DNA of 58,558 nucleotides from an uncultured Zoogloea sp. GTDB lineage: Bacteria; Pseudomonadota; Gammaproteobacteria; Burkholderiales; Rhodocyclaceae. Below, in pieces: positions 37,883 through 46,452 of the stretch. How positions within the stretch are numbered: the first letter of the stretch is position 1; each line of letters starts with the position of its first letter. The stretch covers positions 1-58,558 of the forward strand of contig CALBTT010000201.1 of assembly GCA_937967645.1 (NCBI GenBank), written 5' to 3'. The position numbers and the translations under genes are program-made. A model generated the notes under the pieces. That model saw only the letters and a program-made list of their open reading frames with translations, did not search any database and was not told the origin of the DNA.

Positions 37883-39445
37883 TCAGGCGTGGGCCTGGTT
37901 GATCTGATCGCTGATATAGGTCGCCAGGGCATATACCGTCTCCGACGGGTTGTAGCCGATGGAGGTCGGCAGCAGGCTGGCATCCATGACGTACAGATTC
38001 TTCACATCATGGGTCTCGCCCCGCGGGTTGACCACCGTGCGGCTCGGGTCGGCGCCCATGCGGCAGGTGCCCTGGGGGTGGAAGGAGGTGTAGCGATAGC
38101 GCGCCGGCTCGTTCTTCAGCCCGTCGATGACCGCGTCGATCTGCTTCACGCTGTCGATCACCTTCTTCTGCGAAGTCGGCACATGCACCCGCCGGGCGCC
38201 GGCCGCAAAGAGGATGCGGGCATTGGTCTTGAGACCTGCCTTCATGGCCTCGAAATCCTGGTTGTCCACCTCGTAGTGGATGTGCTTGGCCCCGTCCTTC
38301 CACCCCACCTCGCCCACGTTCTTGTCGTGGATGAGGGTGATCAGGCGCATCGTGTTGCGGTAGCGGCTCATGTAGGCCATGTAAGGCTTGCCGGTGCCCG
38401 GCTCGACCTGGAAGCTCGCCTCCACCGGGTCCTGCACGGCGTTGAGCAGCAGGTAGCCCCCCTCTTCCGGCAAGGTCCAGCGATCCACATACAGGGAGTG
38501 GGTGGCCCCGTGGAAGTCATCCACGTGCTTGTCGAACTCCGCGGTCAGCGACAGGGTCGGGTGACAAGCGAAGTTCTTGCCCACCTGCCCGCTGGAGTTG
38601 GCCAGCCCGCTGCGCAGCAGCAGCACCGGCGTCTGCACCGGGCCGGCGGCCAGGATCACGATGGGGGCATCGACGCGCAGGTCAGCCTTCTTCCGGCCAC
38701 TGGCCGGGTCGATCACCTCGGCCAGCACGCCGCTCGCCACGCCCTTGTCGGCGAGCACCTGCACCACCCGGGTGTCGGCATGGATGGTGGCGCCCTTCTC
38801 GACCGCCCAGGGCAGGTAGGTGACCAGCATCGACTGCTTGCGGTCCGACACGCAGCCGGCGAAGCAGAAGCCGGTGAGGCCGCAGTTCTTCACGTTGCGC
38901 TTGGCCACCCCGGCCGGTATGCCGAGCTTCTTGAGCCCCTTGTTGATCAGCTCCGCGCCGGGGCTGGTTTCGTGGCGGGCGTTCTGCTGGATCTGCAGGT
39001 TGCGCTCGACCTTGTCGAAATAGGGCGCCATCACCGCCGGCGTGAGGTTGGTGAGGCCGAACTCCCGACCCCACAGGTCGAGGTAGTAGTCCGGCGTGCG
39101 GAAGCACAGGGCCGCATTGACCACCGTCGAGCCGCCCACGCAGGCGCCCTGCAGGATGGAGATGTCGCCGTGGGTGTTGGACTGGCCGCCGTGGTCCTGG
39201 TACAGGGTGCCCATGGCGATGGCCATCATCTCGGAGAACTTCTCCGACGGCACATAGGGCCCGGCCTCCAGCACGATGACCTTTTTCCCCTTCGAGGCCA
39301 GCTCATAGGCGGCGATGGCGCCACCGGCACCGGAGCCGACGATGACTACGTCGGCCTTGAGCTCGATCCGGCTTTCGGAAATGTCGCTGGCCTGGGTGAC
39401 CTTGAGGCCGTGCGTGGCTGCTTGAATCGTGATCTTCTTGTCCAT
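37883..39445 (-). CDS. GMC-family alcohol dehydrogenase, FAD subunit
   Basis: A 520-residue GMC oxidoreductase. The FAD-binding motif VVIVGSGAGGAIAAYELASKG is at about 33-53; GACVGGSTVVNAALCFRTP and C-terminal HPQGTCRMGADP and GLYVMDAS-type (NLYVMDASLLPTSIGYNP) segments are typical. It lacks its own signal peptide; the next-upstream gene encodes a Tat-exported gluconate-dehydrogenase subunit 3-like partner, so the complex is probably carried to the periplasm folded. The usual cytochrome c third subunit is not next to it. It probably oxidises an alcohol to an aldehyde for the following dehydrogenase. Confidence 0.9.
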   Translation of the reverse strand: MDKKITIQAATHGLKVTQASDISESRIELKADVVIVGSGAGGAIAAYELASKGKKVIVLEAGPYVPSEKFSEMMAIAMGTLYQDHGGQSNTHGDISILQGACVGGSTVVNAALCFRTPDYYLDLWGREFGLTNLTPAVMAPYFDKVERNLQIQQNARHETSPGAELINKGLKKLGIPAGVAKRNVKNCGLTGFCFAGCVSDRKQSMLVTYLPWAVEKGATIHADTRVVQVLADKGVASGVLAEVIDPASGRKKADLRVDAPIVILAAGPVQTPVLLLRSGLANSSGQVGKNFACHPTLSLTAEFDKHVDDFHGATHSLYVDRWTLPEEGGYLLLNAVQDPVEASFQVEPGTGKPYMAYMSRYRNTMRLITLIHDKNVGEVGWKDGAKHIHYEVDNQDFEAMKAGLKTNARILFAAGARRVHVPTSQKKVIDSVKQIDAVIDGLKNEPARYRYTSFHPQGTCRMGADPSRTVVNPRGETHDVKNLYVMDASLLPTSIGYNPSETVYALATYISDQINQAHA

Positions 39446-39458
39446 GTATGTCTCCACC

Positions 39459-40067
39459 TCAAGCCTTGGGCATCGGTGCATTGCCGAGGGATTGCAGACC
39501 CCAGCGCCGGGATACCGGGCCGTCGTAGCCCAGCGGTGCCCAGGTGGGCGGATTGGCCCAGTAAGCCAGGCCAACGAGCTTCTTCAGCCCCATCGCCAGC
39601 GCCCGCTGAGGCAGCTCGGGGGAATCGGCCCAGGCATCGAGGAAGGCCCGCGCCTGGGCATCGTCCAGATCCACGAAGCGCTTGCCGAAACGCCCTTGCG
39701 GACCGTCGTTGAAGTAGGCGATGCCGCCCTTCAGGCCGGCCAGGATGTGCGGCTCCATGGTGGCAAGCAGAGCCGCGTCGAGGGTCTGCAGAACAGGTAC
39801 GTCCTTCACCGGCACAAGCCGGGTGCCATCGGTCACCAGCACCACGTCCACCAGGCGACGGAACACCGCGTACTCGGCATCGGACATGTACTTGATGCCC
39901 TGCGGCAGGCTGGCCAGGGCGGACAGCGGCGACAGCACGCCGCCGGCCAGCGCAAGGCTCGCGGCCACGCTGCTGAACTTGAGGAAGTCCCGGCGCCCCA
40001 GGTTCTGGATGTGGGAGAGGGCCTGAAGCGCCTCCGGCTCCAGGTTCTTCCGCTCTAGGTTATTCAT
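39459..40067 (-). CDS. Gluconate 2-dehydrogenase subunit 3-like protein, Tat-exported
   Basis: A 202-residue small subunit of GMC dehydrogenases. The Tat signal has R25-R26 in GRRDFLKFSSVAAS followed by a hydrophobic core. The body includes SDAEYAVFRRLVDVVL and the conserved C-terminal W-rich region. In related three-component dehydrogenases this subunit is needed for assembly and export of the flavin subunit. It precedes the GMC gene by 13 bases. ATG 40067 is chosen over a longer frame. Confidence 0.88.
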   Translation of the reverse strand: MNNLERKNLEPEALQALSHIQNLGRRDFLKFSSVAASLALAGGVLSPLSALASLPQGIKYMSDAEYAVFRRLVDVVLVTDGTRLVPVKDVPVLQTLDAALLATMEPHILAGLKGGIAYFNDGPQGRFGKRFVDLDDAQARAFLDAWADSPELPQRALAMGLKKLVGLAYWANPPTWAPLGYDGPVSRRWGLQSLGNAPMPKA

Positions 40068-40109
40068 TGATATGTGCTCCTGTTGGGTTCTCAAAGGGCC
40101 CTGCCCTCG

Positions 40110-40997
40110 TCAGAAGACCTTGACCACGCGCAGGTTGAGGCGGGAGGACTCCTTCCAGCCGTTCTCGACGTTCAGGGCCTGCCCGCCCTGCACCTGCAAC
40201 TGCAGGTCCGGCGCCACGAAGGTGGCGAAGGTGGCCAGCAGCCGGTTGTTGTTCATGCGGTCATGCTGGGCCACGCCGTTGAGGCGGGTCTCGCCGCCGA
40301 TGTCGTGGAAGTAGGACAGCGCCAGGTGGGTCTGCGGCGACACGAGGTAGCGCAAGTGCGCCTGGGCGCTGTAGCTGCCATCCTGCTTGAGAGTCTGCCC
40401 GGCGTAGTCGTCATTCTTGCCATACACCGCGGTCTCGAGAATGAAGTCCAGCATGAAGTGGTCGCCGAGCCCGGTCACATAACCGGCGTGGAAGATCCCC
40501 TTCCAGCGGTTCTGGCCCATATTGACGCCGCCCTTGCGCGCTTCGTAGTTGCCCAGCGGCACCGAAGCAAAGGCCGACAGCCCGAACCACTGCTTTCTTT
40601 CCGGCTGATTCACCAGCCACAGGGTGCCGCCCAGCATCGGATCACCCACCCCGCTGGACGATTCCGACGCGGGCTCCTTGAGGGATACCGATCCGAAGGG
40701 CACGATGATCTGGGGGTCGATCACGTAATCGCCGAGCTTGGTGAAATGCACATAGCGCAGCAGGCCGATATCGGTCTTCAGCCTGAAGGGGCCCGGCACC
40801 CGATCGCCGCGGGAATAGAAGGCATTGCGCTCGGTGTGCTGGTAATAAACGATGCCCAGGTCGACGCCCGGCGGCAGGGCCGCGTAGTCACCCGGATCGG
40901 TGGCGATCTCGGCCGCCGTGGCCATCCCGGAAAGGGCCCAGGGCAGGCCCAGGAGAGCGAGCCTGCACGACAGGGTCTTGCCACTTTTCAGCTTCAT
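40110..40997 (-). CDS. MetA-pathway (phenol degradation)-type outer-membrane protein
   Basis: A 295-residue exported protein with a signal peptide ending near SGMATAAEI and a beta-rich body ending in LRVVKVF. Segments DPQIIVPFGSVSLKEP, VGDPMLGGTLWLVNQPERKQWFGLSAF and SYSAQAHLRYLVSPQTHLALSYFHDIGGET are typical of the Phenol_MetA_deg family, outer-membrane proteins found in aromatic and terpene operons and thought to admit the substrate. It is the first gene of the operon. ATG 40997 follows TTAGGAGACAAATCC. Confidence 0.88.
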   Translation of the reverse strand: MKLKSGKTLSCRLALLGLPWALSGMATAAEIATDPGDYAALPPGVDLGIVYYQHTERNAFYSRGDRVPGPFRLKTDIGLLRYVHFTKLGDYVIDPQIIVPFGSVSLKEPASESSSGVGDPMLGGTLWLVNQPERKQWFGLSAFASVPLGNYEARKGGVNMGQNRWKGIFHAGYVTGLGDHFMLDFILETAVYGKNDDYAGQTLKQDGSYSAQAHLRYLVSPQTHLALSYFHDIGGETRLNGVAQHDRMNNNRLLATFATFVAPDLQLQVQGGQALNVENGWKESSRLNLRVVKVF

Positions 40998-41052
40998 GGA
41001 TTTGTCTCCTAATATTTTTAGAGTGCGGACAGGAACAGCAGGAGCATCAGTG

Positions 41053-41067
41053 GCAAGAAGCATTCCA
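41053..41067 (-). promoter_or_regulatory. Putative sigma-54 promoter of the alcohol/aldehyde operon
   Basis: The minus strand reads TGGAATGCTTCTTGC, with GG and GC exactly 10 bases apart and a perfect TTGC at -12; the -24 box TGGAAT keeps the key GG. It lies about 55 bases upstream of the first gene. The downstream neighbour regulator is sigma-54-dependent. This supports the call, though the -24 element is not perfect. Confidence 0.6.
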
Positions 41068-41182
41068 AGCCTTCCCCGAGACTGAAATATCAACAAAAAC
41101 GCTTTCCATTCAGCAATTTGAAAACAAGCCCAATTAAGCACGGGACAGGCACGGCCCCTCCACTTTTTCTTTCTGAAACTGC

Positions 41183-41208
41183 CAGTCTCAAATTGAGAAA
41201 GGAGACTG
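41183..41208. promoter_or_regulatory. Inverted-repeat candidate activator site (UAS)
   Basis: CAGTCTC (41183-41189) and GAGACTG (41202-41208) are perfect inverted arms. Nested with the left arm is a perfect 13-base palindrome TCTCAAATTGAGA (41186-41198). The pair lies about 120-155 bases upstream of the sigma-54-like promoter, the normal distance for an enhancer bound by a Fis-HTH activator such as the AcoR-like protein. The rest of the 348-base gap (40998-41345) is AT-richer than its neighbours and shows no gene. Confidence 0.55.
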
Positions 41209-41345
41209 CCCGATACGGGTGGCGAACTTTCCCGCAAGCCTGCCAATTTCTGGAAAAATCAGTAGCAGGATTTCTCCCCAGGGAGCCTCAAGCCCGCCCA
41301 CCCAATGCCGTATTAATACTCCCTCCCCACACCACGAGATAAACA

Positions 41346-42215
41346 ATGAATATTGCTATCGCCATCGGCATCATCGGGGCACTCGTCATCGCCGCTCTCC
41401 TGTACTGGGTCCGCCAGCTTCAAGCACAGATCGGCACGGCGGCCGCGCAGCTCTCGGACGCGCGGGCACGGGCGGACTCATTGCAGGACACGGTCAGGGA
41501 TCTCCAGGCCGCCGCCAGCCGGCCCGACCCACGTCATGAGGTCGTCTCGAACACGCCGGACATGCTCGGCCCCATTGCCCAGGCGGAGGCGCTCTCCGAT
41601 GAGCTGGGCAGCACGGTGGACCAGGCCCTGGCCGACATGGGCACGGCCAACACCCTGGCGCGTGCCAGCGGGCAGCGGGTGATGGACGGCTACACGCTGA
41701 TGAAGCAAGCCAACAGCGAGATCACCCGCCTCGGCAGCAGCCTCGATCGTGCCCGCGGCGATCTCGAAACCCTGGCCTGCCAATCGGCCAAGATCAACGG
41801 GCTGGTTTCATCGATCACCCAGATCTCCGAGCAGACCAACCTGCTGGCCCTCAATGCCGCCATCGAGGCGGCCCGTGCCGGCGAGGCCGGACGGGGGTTC
41901 GCAGTGGTGGCCGACGAGGTGCGCAAGCTCGCCGAGCAGGCACGCAAGGCCAGTGACCAGATCGGACAGATCGCCGGGCAGCTGAGTGCCACCTCCAAGG
42001 ATGCGGCCGACGCACTGAAGGACACCGACACCGTCGTCCAGTCCGGCCTCGCCGTCGCCGCCAGCGCGCAGGCCGCCATGGAGGAGATCCAGGCCGGCGC
42101 CAAGCAGCGGATCGAGGTGGTCGGCCAGATCACCGCGGCCATCAATCACAAGAAGGAGCTGGGGAGCCGGATCAAGGACGTGGTGATCCAGCTGAGGGGT
42201 CTGGCGGCACACTGA
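41346..42215 (+). CDS. Short methyl-accepting chemotaxis protein
   Basis: A 289-residue transducer with one N-terminal membrane segment (IAIAIGIIGALVIAALLYWV), a coiled region, and a signalling domain with the conserved hairpin EQTNLLALNAAIEAARAGEAGRGFAVVADEVRKLAEQ. No periplasmic ligand domain or clear HAMP is present, so it must sense from the cytoplasm or through a partner. It converges with the second transducer gene. The ribosome site is weak. Confidence 0.88.
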   Translation: MNIAIAIGIIGALVIAALLYWVRQLQAQIGTAAAQLSDARARADSLQDTVRDLQAAASRPDPRHEVVSNTPDMLGPIAQAEALSDELGSTVDQALADMGTANTLARASGQRVMDGYTLMKQANSEITRLGSSLDRARGDLETLACQSAKINGLVSSITQISEQTNLLALNAAIEAARAGEAGRGFAVVADEVRKLAEQARKASDQIGQIAGQLSATSKDAADALKDTDTVVQSGLAVAASAQAAMEEIQAGAKQRIEVVGQITAAINHKKELGSRIKDVVIQLRGLAAH

Positions 42216-42244
42216 CCACGTGCCCCGCCCCCCGCGGGCGGGCG

Positions 42245-43531
42245 CTAGCGCATCTGGCGCTCGAGGCTGGCAAACAGCTGGTCATACATCCCGATCAGCG
42301 CCTCCCTGTCCTTGGTACCCTTCACCCACTTGCGGGCCTGGGCGATCTGCAGGGCCTGCCTCTCGATCTCGGAGAGGCTGTCGATGTCGATGGGCTTGCC
42401 GTGCAGGATGGTCGAGGCGTCTGCCCGGGCTTTCTGCGCAGTCGCCACCAGGCGCATCGATGCATCCATCGACTCGGCCCCCTGCCCGATGCTGGTGGCC
42501 AGAGACCGCACCTGTGTCGCAGACTCGGCGGAGCTGGCCAGGCCACTGCTGAACTCGTCCGCAGTGCCCCGGGCGCCGACCACCGCCGAGCGCAGTGCGG
42601 CAATCTCCGCGGTGGCGGTGGCCATCGACTCGCCGATGGCGCGGGTGGCAACCGCAATCTCCTCGGCAGAGCGCTGGGCCTGATCTGCCAGCTTGCTCAC
42701 TTCCTCGGCCACCACCGCAAACCCCCTGCCCGCCTCGCCCGCCCGGGCCGCCTCGATCGAGGCATTGAGGGCCAGCAGGGTGGTCTTCTTGGCCACCGCG
42801 TCGATATGGCCGGTGAGCCGGTGGATGGCCTGGGTCTTGCCATTGAGGTCGTCGAGCACAGCCACGCCCGCCTCGGCGGCCTTCTCCGCACCGGACAGGG
42901 CGCCCGCCATGCGATGCGCCGCCTCCGACATCGCGCTGGCCGAATCGCCGAAGGCCAGCGCCAGCTCGCGCGAGCGCTGCGAATCGCCGCCCACCGCGGC
43001 GAGGGCCTGATCGGCGTGGGTGATGGCCATCGACAAGCCCTTCTCGGAGCGCAGGAAGATGCGCGACAGCAGCGCCTCCCGGGCTACGGTCTCCTGGGCC
43101 CCCTCCACCTCGTCCAGCAGGGTCTGGATGCGCGCCAGCACCGAGCGGAAGCTGCCGTGCAGGCCGGCCAGCTGCAGTCGGCGCCCGCTGCGCCCGTCCG
43201 ACATGGCCTGCATGCTTCCCAGCAGCTCACGGAAGGATGTCTCGGTCTGGTCCAGCGCCGAATTGAGATTGACCCGGATCGACTCGAGCGTCGGATCGGC
43301 CAGGCGATTCGGCAGGCGCCCACCCAGCTGGCCATCGCCCACCTGCTTCAGCAAGGCCTCGAAGCGGTCGAGCTCGGCCAGGCTGCTCCTGTTCGGCCAG
43401 AGGGACAGGACCAGCGCAGGCAGCAGGGCAACCAGCACGGCCCAGGGCGACACGAAGACCAGCCCCGCCGCCACGACGATCAGTGCGGCCAGCGCCCATT
43501 CGCGCTTAAAGCGAAAAGACGAATTCTTCAT
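42245..43531 (-). CDS. CetA-like methyl-accepting transducer with membrane hairpin
   Basis: A 428-residue transducer. Two close hydrophobic segments (about 14-48) form a membrane hairpin with almost no periplasmic loop, then HAMP-like and a signalling domain with KKTTLLALNASIEAARAGEAGRGFAVVAEEVSKLADQ. This anchor layout is that of Aer and Campylobacter CetA. It follows, and overlaps by 26 bases, a separate Aer-like PAS gene. The pair reads as a two-gene energy-taxis receptor. ATG 43531 begins the charged residues before the hairpin. Confidence 0.88.
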   Translation of the reverse strand: MKNSSFRFKREWALAALIVVAAGLVFVSPWAVLVALLPALVLSLWPNRSSLAELDRFEALLKQVGDGQLGGRLPNRLADPTLESIRVNLNSALDQTETSFRELLGSMQAMSDGRSGRRLQLAGLHGSFRSVLARIQTLLDEVEGAQETVAREALLSRIFLRSEKGLSMAITHADQALAAVGGDSQRSRELALAFGDSASAMSEAAHRMAGALSGAEKAAEAGVAVLDDLNGKTQAIHRLTGHIDAVAKKTTLLALNASIEAARAGEAGRGFAVVAEEVSKLADQAQRSAEEIAVATRAIGESMATATAEIAALRSAVVGARGTADEFSSGLASSAESATQVRSLATSIGQGAESMDASMRLVATAQKARADASTILHGKPIDIDSLSEIERQALQIAQARKWVKGTKDREALIGMYDQLFASLERQMR

Positions 43532-44024
43532 AGTCCATCCCCAACTGTCCCAGTGCATCCACCAACACCTTGGTCCCCGCGGCGATAGCATCCCGCGCCC
43601 CGACGGCCCGCTCCGCATCGAGCATGGCCCGGTAGACCCCCGTTATCTTGCCGATGGCCTCCCGGCTCGGACAACGGCGTACGGACGTATAGCCCTCGAT
43701 GCTGCCGTTGCTGCCAAAGTCGGGGGTGATATGGGCATAGACCCAGTAGAAGGACCCATCCTTCGACATGTTCTTGACGTAGGCAAAGAACTCCCGGCCC
43801 GACTGGATGGTGTCCCACGCCAGCTTGAAGGCCGACCGCGGCATGTCCGGGTGCCGGATGATGTTGTGCTGCGAGCCCAGCAACTCTTCTTCAGCGTAAC
43901 CCGAGAACTCGATGAAGATGGGGTTGCAATAGGTGATGATGCCCTTCGGGCTGGTCTTCGAGACGATGAAATCATCGCTCCGCATCACCCTCTCGGTGCT
44001 GGTTGGCTGGATGCCACGCTTCAC
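43506..44024 (-). CDS. Aer/CetB-like PAS sensor protein
   Basis: A 172-residue cytoplasmic protein that is essentially one PAS domain. NIIRHPDMPRSAFKLAWDTI and YVKNMSKDGSFYWVYAHITP match the FAD-binding PAS of Aer, with the NIxRHPDMP signature. It starts with GTG at 44024, preceded by AGGAG nine bases away. It overlaps the transducer by 26 bases, implying coupled expression. By analogy with CetB it would sense redox state via FAD and signal to the transducer. Confidence 0.88.
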   Translation of the reverse strand: MKRGIQPTSTERVMRSDDFIVSKTSPKGIITYCNPIFIEFSGYAEEELLGSQHNIIRHPDMPRSAFKLAWDTIQSGREFFAYVKNMSKDGSFYWVYAHITPDFGSNGSIEGYTSVRRCPSREAIGKITGVYRAMLDAERAVGARDAIAAGTKVLVDALGQLGMDYEEFVFSL

Positions 44025-44158
44025 GGGTCAAGCTCCTGCTGTTGGTTGTACATCCCCGGACGGGCAGTGGAACTGCCGCCGGGCATTGCACTATCGGCAA
44101 TACAGGCCAAAGCCTGAGTCACCTCCTCAAACCGGATGCGGACAAGCCTGCCCTCCAC

Positions 44159-45370
44159 TCAGCCGGGAGCCTCCCCTTCCCTGCGCACCCGCCGTCGCAG
44201 CAGGCTGGCAAACAACCCGCCGAGCGGCACGCTCAGCAGCGCAGCCAGCCCGAACAGCCACATCGCCCCCTGATTCTGGTACAGCAGACCGGCAACCGAC
44301 ACCCCCAGCGCCTGGCCCAGGAAGAAGCAGGATGCGAACATCGACACCGCCGTGCCCCGCACCTGCGGCGCCATCTGGGTGGCGTGGGTCTGCAGGGTAT
44401 TGTGGAACATGTAATAGCCCAGGCCCAGCAAGGCACAGGCCAGCAATGCCCAGTTCCAGGCGGGGCCCCAGGCCACCAGCAGCCACGCCGCAGCGATCAG
44501 GCCGGTGCCGGCCGACGCCAGCCTCAACTCCCCGAGGCGGCGCACCAGGCCCTTGGCCAGGAAGATGTAGGTCAGCCCACCCAGGCCAAACATGCCCATC
44601 AGGGCCCCCGCCCCGGACATGCTCAAGTCAAAGCGGTCGTGCAGGTAAAGGGGCACGAAGGCCATCCCGCCGAACACGATCATCCCCTCGGCAAACACCA
44701 CCGCCAGAATCACCCGCGCCCACGGCACCGCAAACACGCTGCCCACCTGGGCCACCAGGCCGCGCCGCTCGCCCGCCGGCGCCGGCACATGACGGGTCAG
44801 GGGATTGCGCCGGGACTCCTGCAGCACCCACAGACCGATCACCAGATACAGCACGCAGACGAAACCAAAGGCCCAGCGCCAGCCCACCGTATCGGTGAAC
44901 AGGCCACCGATGAACTGCCCGCCGATCACCCCCGCGATCTGCCCCGCCAGGAAGCGGGCCAGCGTGTGCTGGCGCTCCGCATAGGGCACCTTGTCGCCGA
45001 TCCAGGCCATCGACAGGGGAATGATCCCCGCAGCCGCAGCCCCCGTGAGCACTCGCGCCGCCACCAGCCCATCCAGCGAACCCGCCAGCGCAGCGCCCAG
45101 GGAGCCGAGCGTGCACAGCAAGGTGGTCAGCGCGATCAGGCGGTACTTGCCCAGCCTGTCTCCCAAGGGCCCGAAGAAGGCCTGCACCAGCCCATAGGCC
45201 AGCGCAAAACCCGACACCACATGCGCCACCTCGGCCGGCGACGCCGCAAACACCCGCGACAGATCGGGCAACATCGGGTCGCACAGGCGTGCCGACACCG
45301 CGCTGGCAAACGCCGCCGCGGAAAGCAGGAAAATCGGCCGGCCAAGTTGGCGGTCCGGAGAAGAGGTCAT
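44159..45370 (-). CDS. MFS transporter
   Basis: A 403-residue major facilitator with about 12 hydrophobic segments, a FGPLGDRLGKYRLIALTT loop motif and the start MTSSPDRQLGRPIFLLSAAAF. It resembles YnfM/sugar- or drug-type MFS exporters, but the substrate is not clear. The ATG at 45370 starts the first hydrophobic part; the longer frame upstream is not coding-like. It is divergent from the FlxA-like gene. Confidence 0.85.
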   Translation of the reverse strand: MTSSPDRQLGRPIFLLSAAAFASAVSARLCDPMLPDLSRVFAASPAEVAHVVSGFALAYGLVQAFFGPLGDRLGKYRLIALTTLLCTLGSLGAALAGSLDGLVAARVLTGAAAAGIIPLSMAWIGDKVPYAERQHTLARFLAGQIAGVIGGQFIGGLFTDTVGWRWAFGFVCVLYLVIGLWVLQESRRNPLTRHVPAPAGERRGLVAQVGSVFAVPWARVILAVVFAEGMIVFGGMAFVPLYLHDRFDLSMSGAGALMGMFGLGGLTYIFLAKGLVRRLGELRLASAGTGLIAAAWLLVAWGPAWNWALLACALLGLGYYMFHNTLQTHATQMAPQVRGTAVSMFASCFFLGQALGVSVAGLLYQNQGAMWLFGLAALLSVPLGGLFASLLRRRVRREGEAPG

Positions 45371-45618
45371 CGGGGATGATTCCAGAGTGGAGAGCGGAGG
45401 CTGCAGTCGACGGCCCAGCCGAAAGAATGGTTCCTCCCGGCCCCCCGCGTCAAAGCAATTTGCTGCGCCCACGCGCAACCCAAACCGGGAAACATCCCCC
45501 GGAACAAGGTGATCCACCGCATTGCCCACCCACAGTACGAAATGCGATGCTGGCGTCTTACCCGCACGCCGGCACTCCACCACCCGCGCTGCGCCCACGC
45601 CACAGGGACCGCCCCGCC

Positions 45619-46119
45619 ATGCCCACCATCTCGTCCGCCCTCACCCCCTACACCCAGGCTCCGGTCATCAAGGGTGCCCATCCGGCTGGCCCGCCCCAGG
45701 ACAACGCCCAAGACGCAACGGCCGCCCTGCCCTCCCCTGACCACCCACGCATCGAGATCTCCCAGGAAGGCCGGACCCTCTCCGCCTCCCACAACAAGCA
45801 GACCGACAAAGCCAAGGCCAATGACGAGATCGACGACAGCGGCCTGCCCGACACCATCAAGGGCATGCTGAAGCAACTGCGCGAACTGAACGAACAACTG
45901 GCCACGCAAAAGGAACAACTCCAGGCCATCATGGCCAAGCAGGACATCCCCCCTCAAGAACGCCAAGCCCGCCTGGCCCAGGTCCAGGGCATGATCAACA
46001 CCCTCACCGGCGCCCTCTCGTCGGTGATGAACTCGCTGAACAAACAGATGAGCGAGCAAGACCTCTCCAGCGAACAACGCGCCAAGATCGCCTCGCTGAT
46101 CGCCAAGTACAGCTCCTGA
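45619..46119 (+). CDS. FlxA-like coiled-coil protein
   Basis: A 166-residue hydrophilic protein. The first half is Pro/Ala/Thr-rich and probably disordered; the second (about 75-160) is a long coiled coil, LPDTIKGMLKQLRELNEQLATQKEQL and RLAQVQGMINTLTGALSSVMNSL. This resembles FlxA-like proteins, which are linked with flagella in some bacteria. The function is unknown. No signal peptide or membrane segment is present. The start at 45619 is reasonable, though no strong ribosome site is visible. Confidence 0.7.
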   Translation: MPTISSALTPYTQAPVIKGAHPAGPPQDNAQDATAALPSPDHPRIEISQEGRTLSASHNKQTDKAKANDEIDDSGLPDTIKGMLKQLRELNEQLATQKEQLQAIMAKQDIPPQERQARLAQVQGMINTLTGALSSVMNSLNKQMSEQDLSSEQRAKIASLIAKYSS

Positions 46120-46179
46120 AGCCTGCCCAGGCGGCCCCTGCCCGGCCTCACACCAGAAGCAAGCGCATCACGACGCAGC

Positions 46180-46452
46180 AGAACAGACATCCCGGAGGCC
46201 GGATCTCAAATCCGGGATGCCGGATGTCAAATCCTGACCGCAAGATCTGACATCCACAACGCGATATCTCAAATCACGGACTCGAGATCTCAATTCCGGA
46301 GCACCAGAACTCACATCCGGGACACCGGATGTCTAATCTGGGGCTCCGGATGTCTAATCCTGGACGCCGGATGTCAGATCCTGGACCGCGGAATTGACAT
46401 CCGGCGTCCCGTATTAGACATCCGCACCGCGGGATCTGAGATCTGCGCTCCC
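46180..46452. repeat. Array of 13 quasi-palindromic 21-bp repeats
   Basis: Core sites start at 46180, 46201, 46222 and so on every 21 bases to 46432, with no insertions or deletions. The core is close to GGATNTNANATCC, which reads the same on both strands, followed by an 8-base G+C-rich spacer such as GGGACGCC. Individual copies vary (for example GGATGTCAAATCC, AGATCTGACATCC, GGATGTCAGATCC). Period 21 equals two helical turns and also seven codons. It lies in the 661-base gene-poor gap between the FlxA-like and DUF262 genes. Confidence 0.9.

Noticed and set aside
42245..44024. Frameshifted single-chain Aer receptor
   Set aside because: The PAS protein and transducer each have proper starts, stops and a good ribosome site, and the 26-base overlap fits a true two-gene system better than a broken gene.
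44063..44077. GGCAGT-GGA-ACTGCC hairpin upstream of the PAS gene
   Set aside because: A six-base stem without a T run near a gene start is too weak to call.
46180..46452. The tandem array as a CRISPR locus
   Set aside because: Units are only 21 bases and degenerate throughout, with 8-base G+C-rich gaps rather than unique 30-base spacers, and no cas gene is nearby.
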